Source: Pelagibius litoralis (GTDB taxonomy: Bacteria; Pseudomonadota; Alphaproteobacteria; Kiloniellales; Kiloniellaceae). From it: a stretch of DNA of 64,000 nucleotides. The notes under the pieces were generated by a model that saw only the letters and a list, made by a program, of their open reading frames with translations, made no database searches and was not told the DNA's origin. The position numbers and the translations under genes were made by a program. Positions 15,373 to 23,816 of this stretch are shown one piece after another. The first letter of the stretch is position 1. Every line of letters starts with the position of its first letter. The DNA is taken from positions 1 to 64,000 of the forward strand of contig NZ_JAAQPH010000001.1 in the NCBI RefSeq assembly GCF_011683915.1. Reading direction: 5' to 3'.

Positions 15373-15853
15373 AGAGACCAATGGCAGCCCCGAAGCGGTG
15401 ACTTCGACCAGCACAGAACCCAAACGAAACACTGGGAGCACCAGTGTTCCGTCGATCATCAGCGCGGATCTAAAAATTACCGGCAATCTGAAAAGTGACG
15501 GTGATATTCAGGTTGATGGTTATGTCGAGGGCGATATCGACAGTGCGACACTGACGGTGGGTGAAGGCGCCCAGGTCAAAGGGCACATCAGCTGTGATGC
15601 TGTGCGCATTTGCGGCACCATCGATGGGGCCGTAAAGGCCAAGTCTGTGGTTATGGCGAAATCCGCCCGAGTGATCGGCGATATCATCCATGACAGTCTG
15701 GCTATAGAAGCCGGCGCTTTCATCGAGGGCAACATCAAGCGCCTCGAAGGGGCCAGCCGTCCTTCTTCCGGCTCAAGCACGAGCAACGTTTCGCCGGTTT
15801 CGACCGCTTCAACGGGCTCAACGGCACCGGCTGGTAAACCGTTAGCCAGCTAG
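15356..15853 (+). CDS. Bactofilin (polymer-forming cytoskeletal protein)
   Basis: The 165-residue protein has a disordered Ser/Thr/Asn-rich N-terminus (1-35), a right-handed beta-helix core (~36-125) and a Ser/Thr-rich tail. The core shows the repeated pattern of the bactofilin domain: ISADLKITGNLKSDGDIQVD, GYVEGDID, GAQVKGHI, VRICGTIDG, SARVIGDI, GAFIEGNI. Bactofilins form membrane-associated filaments without nucleotide and recruit cell-wall enzymes. The partner here is almost certainly the M23 peptidase encoded just upstream with overlapping frames. Confidence 0.92.
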   Translation: MFSKTKETNGSPEAVTSTSTEPKRNTGSTSVPSIISADLKITGNLKSDGDIQVDGYVEGDIDSATLTVGEGAQVKGHISCDAVRICGTIDGAVKAKSVVMAKSARVIGDIIHDSLAIEAGAFIEGNIKRLEGASRPSSGSSTSNVSPVSTASTGSTAPAGKPLAS

Positions 15854-15861
15854 CTTTGTAG

Positions 15862-16878
15862 TCAATCGTGCTCGGCTAGGACGGTGCGATAGAGTTCAGC
15901 GTCGACATTGCCGCCGGACAGGGTCAGTGCCACTGTCCGGCCGGCACAGTCGAATTTGCCGGATAGCACCGCCGCCAAGCAGACTGCGCCGCCTGGTTCG
16001 ACGACAAGCTTTAGGTTGCGGAATGCAAAGGCCATCGCGGCTTTTACTTCGGTATCAGTGACTGAGAGCCCCCGGCTGATCCGTTTCCGGTTGATGGAAA
16101 ACGTAAGCATGCCAGGCTGTGGGGCCAGCAAGGCATCGCAGATCGATGCCTCGTGTCCGCTATTCGCGACGATCTCACCGGCTGTTATGGATCGCTTGGT
16201 ATCGTCGAACGCAGAGGGCTCGACCGTCAAGACTTCGGTCTCAGGCGATAACTCCTCCAAAGCTATGGCGCAACCAGCCGTCAAACCACCGCCGCCACAG
16301 CAAACCAGCAAGCTATCAAGCTTTGCATCTATTGCCCTTGCCTGACTAACGATCTCCATGCCGCATGTGCCTTGCCCGGCGATGATGCCGGGATCGTCGT
16401 AAGGTCGCACCAAGGTCGCGCGCCGCTGCTCCGTAAGTTCTCGACCAATTTCCTCCCGCGAGTCATGCCGTCGGTCATAAAGAACCACCTCTGCACCGAA
16501 AGAACGCGTGTTTTCAACCTTAATCGCCGGCGCGTCTGCCGGCATCACAATCACCGCGGGAATGCCAGTGATTGCGGCGGCTGCGGCAACCCCTTGCGCA
16601 TGGTTGCCAGAAGAATAGGCGACGACACCGTTTTCTCTTTTCGCTTCTGGAATTTGACTAATGCGGTTGAAAGCACCGCGGAACTTGAAGGATCCAGTTC
16701 TCTGAAAGGTCTCCGCCTTTAAGAGAACCCGGCCCTTCACGACCTCGTTTATCATTGATGATTCGAGAAGCGGTGTTTCGACGGCCCAGCCACGCAGGCG
16801 CTGCGCGGCCAAGTTTATGTCGTCAAATGTCGGTGCTTTATCAAAGTTCTCGGTATTCAAAGCTTCCACTCTGGTCAT
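15862..16878 (-). CDS. Threonine/serine dehydratase (PLP fold type II)
   Basis: The protein has 338 residues from the ATG at 16878 (a GTG at 16917 extends the frame). The PLP lysine is Lys65 in TGSFKFRGA; SSGNHAQGVA binds the substrate carboxylate and CCGGGGLTAG the cofactor phosphate. It lacks an ACT domain, so it is the short catabolic or racemase-like type that deaminates threonine or serine to 2-oxobutyrate or pyruvate. A second, ACT-bearing threonine dehydratase is at 47638. It follows a HAD hydrolase gene on the same strand with 47 bases between, and converges with bactofilin at its 3' end. Confidence 0.88.
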   Translation of the reverse strand: MTRVEALNTENFDKAPTFDDINLAAQRLRGWAVETPLLESSMINEVVKGRVLLKAETFQRTGSFKFRGAFNRISQIPEAKRENGVVAYSSGNHAQGVAAAAAITGIPAVIVMPADAPAIKVENTRSFGAEVVLYDRRHDSREEIGRELTEQRRATLVRPYDDPGIIAGQGTCGMEIVSQARAIDAKLDSLLVCCGGGGLTAGCAIALEELSPETEVLTVEPSAFDDTKRSITAGEIVANSGHEASICDALLAPQPGMLTFSINRKRISRGLSVTDTEVKAAMAFAFRNLKLVVEPGGAVCLAAVLSGKFDCAGRTVALTLSGGNVDAELYRTVLAEHD

Positions 16879-16925
16879 CTGCTGTTTTTTGTTTCGTGTG
16901 CTTAATACCAGCGTCACCGGCCAAT

Positions 16926-17624
16926 TTATTTCAGGCCGAGCAATGGCGGGAGTTCATCAAGCCTTCGAATGGTGGCCTTTATATCACCGGGGATGCGGTC
17001 TGGTTCTCGATTGAACCTGTTGATCCAGGCCACCGTGAAGCCAAAGTGGGCGGCGCCGCGCGCGTCCCACCCATTGCTTGATAGGAAGCAAATCATCGCC
17101 TTTGGTATAGCCAATCTGTCGACAGCAAGCTGGTAGACTCTGGCGTCGGGCTTATAGATACCGACGTCTTCGACCGACAGAACCTGATCAAGCACAGCGT
17201 CAAGACCGGCAGATGTGACGGCGGCTTCCAGCATGCCCGGGTTGCCATTTGAGAGGATCGCCGTTGTCAGGCCGGCCATTTTCAGTTTTTTCAGGGTCTC
17301 TTTGACTTCAGGATAGGCATCCAAGGTCAGATAGAGCTCCATAAGCTTACGATGAAGGGCAGCGTTGTTTGTGCCGGAGGCCGACAGGGCGAAATCAAGA
17401 CTATCGGATGTGACTTGCCAGAAGTCCACATGCGCGCTCATCAGGCTGCGCAACCAGGTGTACTCAAGCTGCTTTTGACGCCAAAGCTCGGACACGATCT
17501 CGGCCTTCTCGCCAAGTTCTTCACCGCCGCGCCGTATTGCCGAGTGAACGTCGAAAAGCGTGCCGTAAGCGTCGAAAACACAGGCTTTGGCAGATGTGAA
17601 AGGAGAGGGGGCGTCGGTGGCCAA
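16926..17624 (-). CDS. Haloacid dehalogenase, type II (HAD superfamily)
   Basis: The protein has 232 residues from a TTG start with a strong GGAGGAT site 8 bases upstream; no earlier ATG exists. Motif I is VFDAYGTLFD with nucleophile Asp18. Motif II is ILSNGNPGM, motif III the Lys in IYKPDARVY, and the acidic region is SSNGWDARGAAHFGF. The SNGN and SSNxWD forms are the signature of L-2-haloacid dehalogenases, which swap a halogen for hydroxyl on short acids, although many relatives have other small phosphate or acid substrates. It is probably co-transcribed with the dehydratase at 15862. Confidence 0.85.
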   Translation of the reverse strand: MATDAPSPFTSAKACVFDAYGTLFDVHSAIRRGGEELGEKAEIVSELWRQKQLEYTWLRSLMSAHVDFWQVTSDSLDFALSASGTNNAALHRKLMELYLTLDAYPEVKETLKKLKMAGLTTAILSNGNPGMLEAAVTSAGLDAVLDQVLSVEDVGIYKPDARVYQLAVDRLAIPKAMICFLSSNGWDARGAAHFGFTVAWINRFNREPDRIPGDIKATIRRLDELPPLLGLK

Positions 17625-17685
17625 GTTTACGATCCTCCGGCTTGTTGCTGCACGATCTTGGGAACTGAATGATGCGGAACCTGCG

Positions 17686-19683
17686 TCATCTCGAACTCAG
17701 TGGCGATACAGAGAGCGACCAGGAGGGGCGGGCGAGATTCGGGTTCATTTGACGGTACACCATCAGCGACTCAAGAATGCGCTGTACGTAGTTGCGCGTT
17801 TCATCAAAAGGAATCTTCTCGATCCATATGATCGGGTCGACGGAGGGTGTGCGCGGATCGCCGAACTCCTTCACCCAGCGATTTGCGCGGGTTGGTCCAG
17901 CATTATATGCGGCAAGCGCCAGTATGTAGGAGCCGTCGAACTGCGCCAGCAACTCCATGAGGTAGGCCTGTCCGAGGCGAAGATTGTAGTCCGGATCGCT
18001 CGTGAGGCGACCCCGATCATAAGATAGTCCGGTGCCGCGCGCCGTTTGTCGGGCGGTTGCGGGCATCAATTGCATAAGTCCAAGGGCGCCTACCGGACTT
18101 CTCGCCCCTGGGTAAAACTCACTTTCCTGCCGCATGAGCGCAAGGACCAACGCCGGCTCCGGCCCGCTCGCTTTAGGGAGCGGGCGCTGCGGATAAAGCA
18201 AGGGGCCTAAATCGATATCCAATCGACGGGCGGCCTTTGCGGCACGCAAAGCCAAGTCCTGGCGATCCATGGCATTGGCCAGCTCGATAACCAACTGAAA
18301 ATCAGTCTTGGTTTTGGCATCTTGGCGCAGTCGTGCAAAAAAGGTTTGCTGCAGCCTGGGCTGATTGACTTGGCCGAGAATCTTGGAAGCGCCGACGACC
18401 TCTTCGCCCAGGAACGCTGTTACAGCGGCTTTCGGCGTTTCTGCCAGGCCCTCCAGATTCAGAAGGGGTTTTGCACCAATTCTCTGTGCCGCAAGTTGCC
18501 CATAAAACGTGGCGGGAAAAACTGCGGCCAGCGCGTACCATCGCCGAGCATCGGTAGCGTTCCCTAGCTTGGCGTGGGCTTCACCGGCCCAGAAGGCACC
18601 TCTTGATTTGCTGATTGGTGAGGTGACACCATCGTAAAGCGTGGTGAAGTGTTTCAAAGCCTCTTCAGGGCGCTTTAGGAAGATTAGCGAAATCCACCCA
18701 GCCAACCATTCCCCTTCTGCAAAACCCAACCCTTGGGTCAACCCATGGCGCCGGCTGACTTGGTACGCCAGGATCTCTTCAGAGCGGTTAAGCGCCCGCC
18801 GAGCGGCCCACTTTCGCAATCGCCACCAACTATCCAGATGCTCACCTTTTGTGGGTGCGTTGTTGAGGATCTCTATCACACCCTCAAATCGGTTTCGACG
18901 TTGGCGCCAGGCGGTGCGCTCGTAAAGTAAGCCCTCATCAGCTTGCAAGCTTTTAGGCACCTTACGGATGGCGACATCGACCCCGGGTTTATCTCCATAG
19001 AGGGCGAGCCGTGCGCGTGCGATGGCAGCAAGGTCGGGGCCAACCCGTCGTAGTTGGCGCCGCGCCGCGGATGTCCGCCGGTCCCAAAGCAAGCGGGTGA
19101 GGCGCTTTTGCTCGTGTTCGGCAGACAAGTGGCGACCAAATTGGCGACGAAACTGCGCTTCGTCTTTGCTGTCGAAGTCGAGCGAAACCCAAAGGAGCGG
19201 GACCCACTTCTGAAGCCCGTCTGTATCGCCCTGCTGATTCAGTGCATTGCAAAACACGAGAGCACCGACCCCTGTGATGGGAGGGCGGTTGCCGAACCAA
19301 CGGATCACTCTTTCAGGGCTCCAGCTTGCCGGCAGCAACAGCTCTGCGTTTCGGTAGAGCTGATAGCGCCTCGGCCACTGTGGATTGGATCGTAGAAATG
19401 CGTCAATCTCGGCGAACTCCCGCCCAGAGTTGCGATCGCTGAGGTCGACCCAGTCTGCGATTTTCGTAGCCAGTGCATCACCGCCCTGCCGGGCTAGTTC
19501 AAGGCCACGCTTCCGCTCGCCATTTTCCATTAATTCAAAGGCTGAAGCATAGAGCCGCTGATCTTTATCGCTGAGCACCATTTCGGGCGCGGTGGCTATG
19601 GCCTTCGTTGTCAGAAGAAGAGGCCACAACACGACCAGCCCGAGGGTGTAGGCAGGCAATCTGACCAACTGGTACGGCTTCAT
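17686..19683 (-). CDS. Soluble lytic murein transglycosylase (Slt70-like)
   Basis: The protein has 665 residues from the ATG at 19683, with a signal peptide (YTLGLVVLWPLLLTTKAIATA). About 480 residues of helical superhelix follow (PEEALKHFTTLYDGV, SRGAFWAGEAHAKLG and similar repeats), then the SLT domain near residues 505-640. The catalytic acid is Glu520 in LMRQESEF, followed by GALGLMQLMPATA and LALAAYNAGP, all canonical for family 1 lytic transglycosylases. It cleaves glycan strands to 1,6-anhydro-muropeptides in the periplasm. It diverges from dapA, which makes the lysine/mDAP precursor of the wall. Confidence 0.93.
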   Translation of the reverse strand: MKPYQLVRLPAYTLGLVVLWPLLLTTKAIATAPEMVLSDKDQRLYASAFELMENGERKRGLELARQGGDALATKIADWVDLSDRNSGREFAEIDAFLRSNPQWPRRYQLYRNAELLLPASWSPERVIRWFGNRPPITGVGALVFCNALNQQGDTDGLQKWVPLLWVSLDFDSKDEAQFRRQFGRHLSAEHEQKRLTRLLWDRRTSAARRQLRRVGPDLAAIARARLALYGDKPGVDVAIRKVPKSLQADEGLLYERTAWRQRRNRFEGVIEILNNAPTKGEHLDSWWRLRKWAARRALNRSEEILAYQVSRRHGLTQGLGFAEGEWLAGWISLIFLKRPEEALKHFTTLYDGVTSPISKSRGAFWAGEAHAKLGNATDARRWYALAAVFPATFYGQLAAQRIGAKPLLNLEGLAETPKAAVTAFLGEEVVGASKILGQVNQPRLQQTFFARLRQDAKTKTDFQLVIELANAMDRQDLALRAAKAARRLDIDLGPLLYPQRPLPKASGPEPALVLALMRQESEFYPGARSPVGALGLMQLMPATARQTARGTGLSYDRGRLTSDPDYNLRLGQAYLMELLAQFDGSYILALAAYNAGPTRANRWVKEFGDPRTPSVDPIIWIEKIPFDETRNYVQRILESLMVYRQMNPNLARPSWSLSVSPLSSR

Positions 19684-19853
19684 GGTGGACCCCAACAACT
19701 CCCTGATGATGTTAGAAACTAAAGGTCTGGGAAAGCAGACTGCAAGCTCCGACTGCTCCTTCCTCAGCTTGCTCCTGACCCGGGCAGCCGCTATGTTCCC
19801 GCTTTAGAGTGGACGCGGCGGCTTGTCGGCGTCGGAAATCGAGGAATGCCAAC

Positions 19854-20741
19854 ATGTCGGGCCCAATGTTTTCTGGATCCATTACTGCTCTGATCACGCC
19901 CTTCAGCGACGGGCGGCTGGATGAGGCTGCTTTCCAGAAATTCGTTGAATGGCAGATTGGCGAAGGTACAGACGCGCTGGTGCCCTGTGGGACGACCGGG
20001 GAATCGCCGACCTTGACCCATGAGGAAGATATGCGAGTAACGGCCCTCTGCGTCGAGGTTGCCAAAGGCAGAGTGCCAGTCATCGCAGGAACAGGATCCA
20101 ACTCCACGGATGAAGCGATCCAATTGACCCAGCATGCCAAGGATGCCGGTGCAGATGCAGCGTTGGTCGTTACGCCTTATTACAATAAGCCGACACAAGA
20201 AGGCCTTTATCAGCACTTTCGCGCTATTCACGATTCAGTAGAATTGCCGATTGTAATATACAACATACCCGGGCGCTGTATTGTCGATATGTCGGTGGGT
20301 ACTATGGCGCGCTTGGCAGAACTTCCAAACATTATTGGCGTGAAGGACGCAACGGCCGATCTGGTGCGCCCGGCCTTGACGAGAATGGCGATCGGTAGCG
20401 GCTTCGCACAACTCTCCGGGGAAGATGCGACGATCGTGCCGTTCCTCGCCCAAGGTGGACATGGTTGTATCTCGGTGACATCCAACATAGCACCGCGTCT
20501 TTGTGCCGATCTGCATGCAGCATGGAAGCGCCGTGATCTTGATCGTGTCGCTGAAGTTAATAGTCGCCTCATGCCACTTCATCAGGCGCTTTTCGTTGAA
20601 TCCAACCCCGCGCCGGTGAAGTTTGCAGCCAGTTTGCTGGGGCACTGCAAAAACGAAGTCCGATTGCCAATGATCACAATACAGCGGGAGACCGAAGCCA
20701 AGGTGCAGGATGCCATGGTTTATGCGGGCCTGTTGAACTAG
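19854..20741 (+). CDS. dapA: 4-hydroxy-tetrahydrodipicolinate synthase
   Basis: The protein has 295 residues, the normal length for DapA; the ATG at 19854 was chosen because the family begins with [10 protein letters not shown] a few residues later. It has the pyruvate-binding loop [11 protein letters not shown], the catalytic Tyr in IVIYNIPGR, and the Schiff-base Lys in [10 protein letters not shown]. The enzyme condenses pyruvate with aspartate semialdehyde, the first committed step to lysine and diaminopimelate. It is followed 20 bases later by smpB. Confidence 0.97.
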   Translation: MSGPMFSGSITALITPFSDGRLDEAAFQKFVEWQIGEGTDALVPCGTTGESPTLTHEEDMRVTALCVEVAKGRVPVIAGTGSNSTDEAIQLTQHAKDAGADAALVVTPYYNKPTQEGLYQHFRAIHDSVELPIVIYNIPGRCIVDMSVGTMARLAELPNIIGVKDATADLVRPALTRMAIGSGFAQLSGEDATIVPFLAQGGHGCISVTSNIAPRLCADLHAAWKRRDLDRVAEVNSRLMPLHQALFVESNPAPVKFAASLLGHCKNEVRLPMITIQRETEAKVQDAMVYAGLLN

Positions 20742-20761
20742 GTCAAAGTGGCCAATGTGTT

Positions 20762-21226
20762 ATGAAAACGGGGGCGAAGAAAGTCGCAGCCCAGAACCGG
20801 AGGGCACGGCACGACTTCCTGATAGAGGAAAGCTTCGAGGCGGGGCTGGTTCTGACGGGAAGTGAGGTAAAATCGTTGCGGGCTGGCCGAGCCTCGATTG
20901 CCGAAGCCTATGTTGGCGAGCGATCCGGAGAGTTATTCCTCCAAGGCGCGCACATACCAGAGTATGCCGCTGCCACGCGTAACAATCATCCGCCTAGGCG
21001 GCTTCGCAAGCTTTTGGTTCATCGCCGCGAGCTTGGAAAGCTTGTGGGCCAGATTCGGCGACAGGGTTACACCCTTGTGCCTCTCTCTATCTATTTCAAT
21101 GAGCGAGGACGCGCAAAGCTTGAGGTCGGTCTCGCAAAGGGGCGGCGAAAAGCGGATAAAAGAGAAAACATAAAGGCGCGCGATTGGGACCGCCGAAAAT
21201 CAAGACTGCTTCGGGACCGTGATTAA
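20762..21226 (+). CDS. smpB: SsrA-binding protein SmpB
   Basis: The 154-residue protein shows the oligonucleotide-binding core ([20 protein letters not shown], then [10 protein letters not shown]), the [20 protein letters not shown] segment and the basic C-terminal tail with [10 protein letters not shown] that enters the decoding centre. It brings tmRNA to stalled ribosomes in trans-translation. No tmRNA gene was found in this window. The dapA-smpB order is common in alphaproteobacteria. The last 27 bases overlap the convergent UDG gene. Confidence 0.97.
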   Translation: MKTGAKKVAAQNRRARHDFLIEESFEAGLVLTGSEVKSLRAGRASIAEAYVGERSGELFLQGAHIPEYAAATRNNHPPRRLRKLLVHRRELGKLVGQIRRQGYTLVPLSIYFNERGRAKLEVGLAKGRRKADKRENIKARDWDRRKSRLLRDRD

Positions 21227-21850
21227 GAGCTGGCGAATGGCGCCGAAAACCTCTTCGAACATCCCTACGGTCAGGCGACCGGTATTCGTATTGTAGCGGG
21301 AGCAATGATAGCTGTCGGCGATCGTGACCCTGTCAAATCGATGCAGTCGTCCATGGCCAAAGGGATAGAGCACTTTGCGTGCTGACAGGGTCGTCAGCAC
21401 AGCAGCATGTGACAACCCGCCCAGGCACAAAATGACCTGAAGGCGGTCCATTTGCTCAATCTCAGTTGCCAAGAACGGTCGACAGTTTTGGCCCTCCGAT
21501 CCAATTGGCTTGTTCTCCGGCGGGACACAGCGAACAGCATTGGTTATCCGGCAGTCTTTCAGAACAAGCCCGTCATCAGCTGTGCGTCCATAAGTACCTT
21601 CGGCGAAGCCGAACTTGCCAAGCGTCTGATAGAGAAGGTCGCCGGCGTAGTCTCCGGTAAACGGCCTTCCGGTCTGGTTTGCACCCTTCAGGCCAGGCGC
21701 AAGTCCGACGATCAGAAGCCGTGAGTCAAGCGGGCCAAACGCTCTAACAGGTCCGTTGTGGAAAGCCGGAAAAGCTTGCCGATTGGCCGATCTAAACTCA
21801 ACCAGTCTAGGGCAGAGAGCACAGTCTGATGGTGGTTCTATCGAACTCAT
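21200..21850 (-). CDS. Uracil-DNA glycosylase, family 5 (UdgB-type, Fe-S)
   Basis: The protein has 216 residues from the ATG at 21850. It has the active-site motif [20 protein letters not shown] and the C-terminal motif [16 protein letters not shown], both diagnostic of the family 4/5 uracil-DNA glycosylases. The GLAPG form without the acidic residue points to family 5. Cysteines in CALCPRL, AVRCVPP and QNCRPF are placed to hold an Fe-S cluster. It removes uracil, and in this family other deaminated bases, from DNA. Convergent with smpB. Confidence 0.9.
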   Translation of the reverse strand: MSSIEPPSDCALCPRLVEFRSANRQAFPAFHNGPVRAFGPLDSRLLIVGLAPGLKGANQTGRPFTGDYAGDLLYQTLGKFGFAEGTYGRTADDGLVLKDCRITNAVRCVPPENKPIGSEGQNCRPFLATEIEQMDRLQVILCLGGLSHAAVLTTLSARKVLYPFGHGRLHRFDRVTIADSYHCSRYNTNTGRLTVGMFEEVFGAIRQLLITVPKQS

Positions 21851-21870
21851 AACATGAACCAATCCAGGCT

Positions 21871-22506
21871 TTAGACTGCTTCATCCTCGTAATAGTCATC
21901 GTCCTCGTTATTGGGGTAGTGATCGTCCTCATAGCCGTCTTGGCGAAGGCGCTCGCCGGCCCTGGATCGATCGGCGGGCAGTTGCCGGGCAATCTTAGAT
22001 TGCATCTCAAAGAGATCCACAAAAGTGTCAGCCTGCCGTCGCAATTCATCGGCAATCATGGGCGGTTGAGATCTGAGGGTTGATACAACTGTGACCCTGC
22101 AGCCCCGTCTCTGCACCGCCTCAACAAGACGCCGAAAGTCACCATCGCCTGAGAAAAGAACGATATGGTCAAGGCGATCGACCATCTCGATCACATCAAC
22201 CGCCAGCTCAATGTCCATATTGCCTTTGACTTTTCGCCGACCGGTGGCGTCGGTGAATTCCTTCGTTGGCTTGGTGACCATGGTGTAGCCATTGTAATCA
22301 AGCCAATCGACGAGAGGACGAATGGGTGAGTATTCCTGGTCTTCGATCAGTGCAGTATAGTAAAGGGCGCGCACAAGATTACATTTGCTGCTAAAAACAT
22401 CCAGCAACCTTTTGTAATCTATGTCAAACCCTAGTGACCTAGCTGTCGCATAAAGGTTTGCGCCGTCAATGAATAGAGCGACCCGTTCCTGGTCGTAGAA
22501 GTTCAT
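21871..22506 (-). CDS. NYN-domain ribonuclease-like protein (LabA/DUF88)
   Basis: The protein has 211 residues from the ATG at 22506, which has an AAGGA site. The PIN-like fold of NYN proteins shows in its acidic residues: ALFIDGANLYATA (Asp near residue 12), VKGNMDIELAVD, and LFSGDGDFRRLVEAV. A strikingly acidic, Tyr/Asp/Glu-rich tail follows (NNEDDDYYEDEAV). The family is predicted to cleave RNA. It lies next to folK, rpoZ and rel, an arrangement repeated in many alphaproteobacteria, but its cellular target is not known. Confidence 0.9.
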   Translation of the reverse strand: MNFYDQERVALFIDGANLYATARSLGFDIDYKRLLDVFSSKCNLVRALYYTALIEDQEYSPIRPLVDWLDYNGYTMVTKPTKEFTDATGRRKVKGNMDIELAVDVIEMVDRLDHIVLFSGDGDFRRLVEAVQRRGCRVTVVSTLRSQPPMIADELRRQADTFVDLFEMQSKIARQLPADRSRAGERLRQDGYEDDHYPNNEDDDYYEDEAV

Positions 22507-22690
22507 AGGTATCCTTCCGAACGAATAGTAAACCGCCAGATCTGCACGGCTCTGTTTACAACTTCGCGAATTCAATAACAATCTACACACGCAAAAAGGC
22601 GAACTGAAGAAATCTATCGCCATTTCGTTGATATAGATTTATGCCGTCTTTTTGATCTCGCAAGATAGGCTACGAAAGGGTCACGACACG

Positions 22691-23194
22691 GTGATTCTCG
22701 TTGCATTGGGTTCGAACCTAGAAAGCGCAGGATTTGGCGGACCTCGGCAAACGCTGGAAGCTGCTCTTGACGTCATGCCCAGCTATGGCATTGCGGTCAT
22801 TCGAAAAAGTTCTTGGTACAGCAGCGCTCCGGTTCCTACGTCAAGCCAACCCTGGTTTGTAAACGGTGTTATTTGCGTTGAGACCTCGGTTGGCCCATCG
22901 GATTTACTGGCCAAACTGCATGCCATTGAGGAGCGGTTTGGCCGAAAGAGGATTCGTAAGAACGAATGCAGAACGTTGGACCTCGATCTTTTGGCGTTCG
23001 GCGAGAGCCGGCTTGCGGTTCAACAGGGGTTGATGTTGCCACATCCCAGGATTGCTGAGCGTGCCTTTGTATTGCAGCCAATAGATGAAATTGCGCCTGC
23101 CTGGCGACATCCGGTGACCGGCGAAACGGCGGCTGACATGCTTTCTCGCCTGCCAGGACAGCAGCGGATCAGGCGCCTGGGCACAACGTCATAG
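22691..23194 (+). CDS. folK: 2-amino-4-hydroxy-6-hydroxymethyldihydropteridine pyrophosphokinase
   Basis: The protein has 167 residues from a GTG at 22691, with GAAAGGG just upstream; the longer frame from 22652 would start with TTG and has no family match. The typical LVALGSNL start, [16 protein letters not shown] loop, [19 protein letters not shown] and [16 protein letters not shown] match FolK closely. The enzyme transfers pyrophosphate from ATP to the pterin in folate synthesis. It diverges from the NYN gene with a shared 180-base regulatory gap. Confidence 0.95.
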   Translation: MILVALGSNLESAGFGGPRQTLEAALDVMPSYGIAVIRKSSWYSSAPVPTSSQPWFVNGVICVETSVGPSDLLAKLHAIEERFGRKRIRKNECRTLDLDLLAFGESRLAVQQGLMLPHPRIAERAFVLQPIDEIAPAWRHPVTGETAADMLSRLPGQQRIRRLGTTS

Positions 23195-23315
23195 TCCGCT
23201 AGGCCTTGCAATTTTTCCGGTGTTTGACGCTTGCCAATCAGTTGCTCGGCCCATATATTCCGCGGCTCTGGGCTTAGCAGGTCCAGCGCTCACACATGTT
23301 TGGAAGGCTGCCATA

Positions 23316-23681
23316 ATGGCTCGGGTAACTGTCGAAGACTGTGTCCTGCAGGTGCCAAATCGTTTTGATTTGGTTATGAGAGCTGCGCAGCGTGCGCGCG
23401 ACATATCTGCGGGCGCTCCGCTCACGCTCGAACGAGATGACGACAAGAATCCGGTTGTCGCGTTGAGGGAGATCGCCGATCAGACGGTCGATCTGGAAGC
23501 ACTTGGTGATGCGATCGTTACAGGCCTCCAAAAGCAAAGCGAGCAGGATGAGCCCGAGGATGATGTCGTCGAGTACGATGCGCCTATGATGCCGACGGCT
23601 ACGGAAGAAGGCATAGGGCCCGACTCTCTTTTGGGAACCCAAGAGCAGGTGCCCCCCGTTATTGCTGACAAGCAGGAATAG
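23316..23681 (+). CDS. rpoZ: RNA polymerase omega subunit
   Basis: The 121-residue protein starts with [10 protein letters not shown] at an ATG preceded by GGAAGG. The omega core [17 protein letters not shown] and [11 protein letters not shown] is clear; the C-terminal half is acidic and variable as in other alphaproteobacteria. Omega stabilises the beta' subunit and helps form the ppGpp binding site, which fits its position 135 bases before rel. Confidence 0.97.
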   Translation: MARVTVEDCVLQVPNRFDLVMRAAQRARDISAGAPLTLERDDDKNPVVALREIADQTVDLEALGDAIVTGLQKQSEQDEPEDDVVEYDAPMMPTATEEGIGPDSLLGTQEQVPPVIADKQE

Positions 23682-23816
23682 GGGCGGCCGGCACGGATAT
23701 CTGTCTTGCGCCACCACCGGCGTGGTTGTGTAAAGAAGAACTTGGCTACCAGTGGGCTAGCGCATATGCTAGAATCGTTTTAATTCGTTGATAGCAAAGG
23801 CGCGGTCGGACAACAC

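Noticed and set aside
20741-21200. tmRNA gene next to smpB
   Set aside because: The short spacers around smpB contain no tmRNA-like ends or tag-reading frame.
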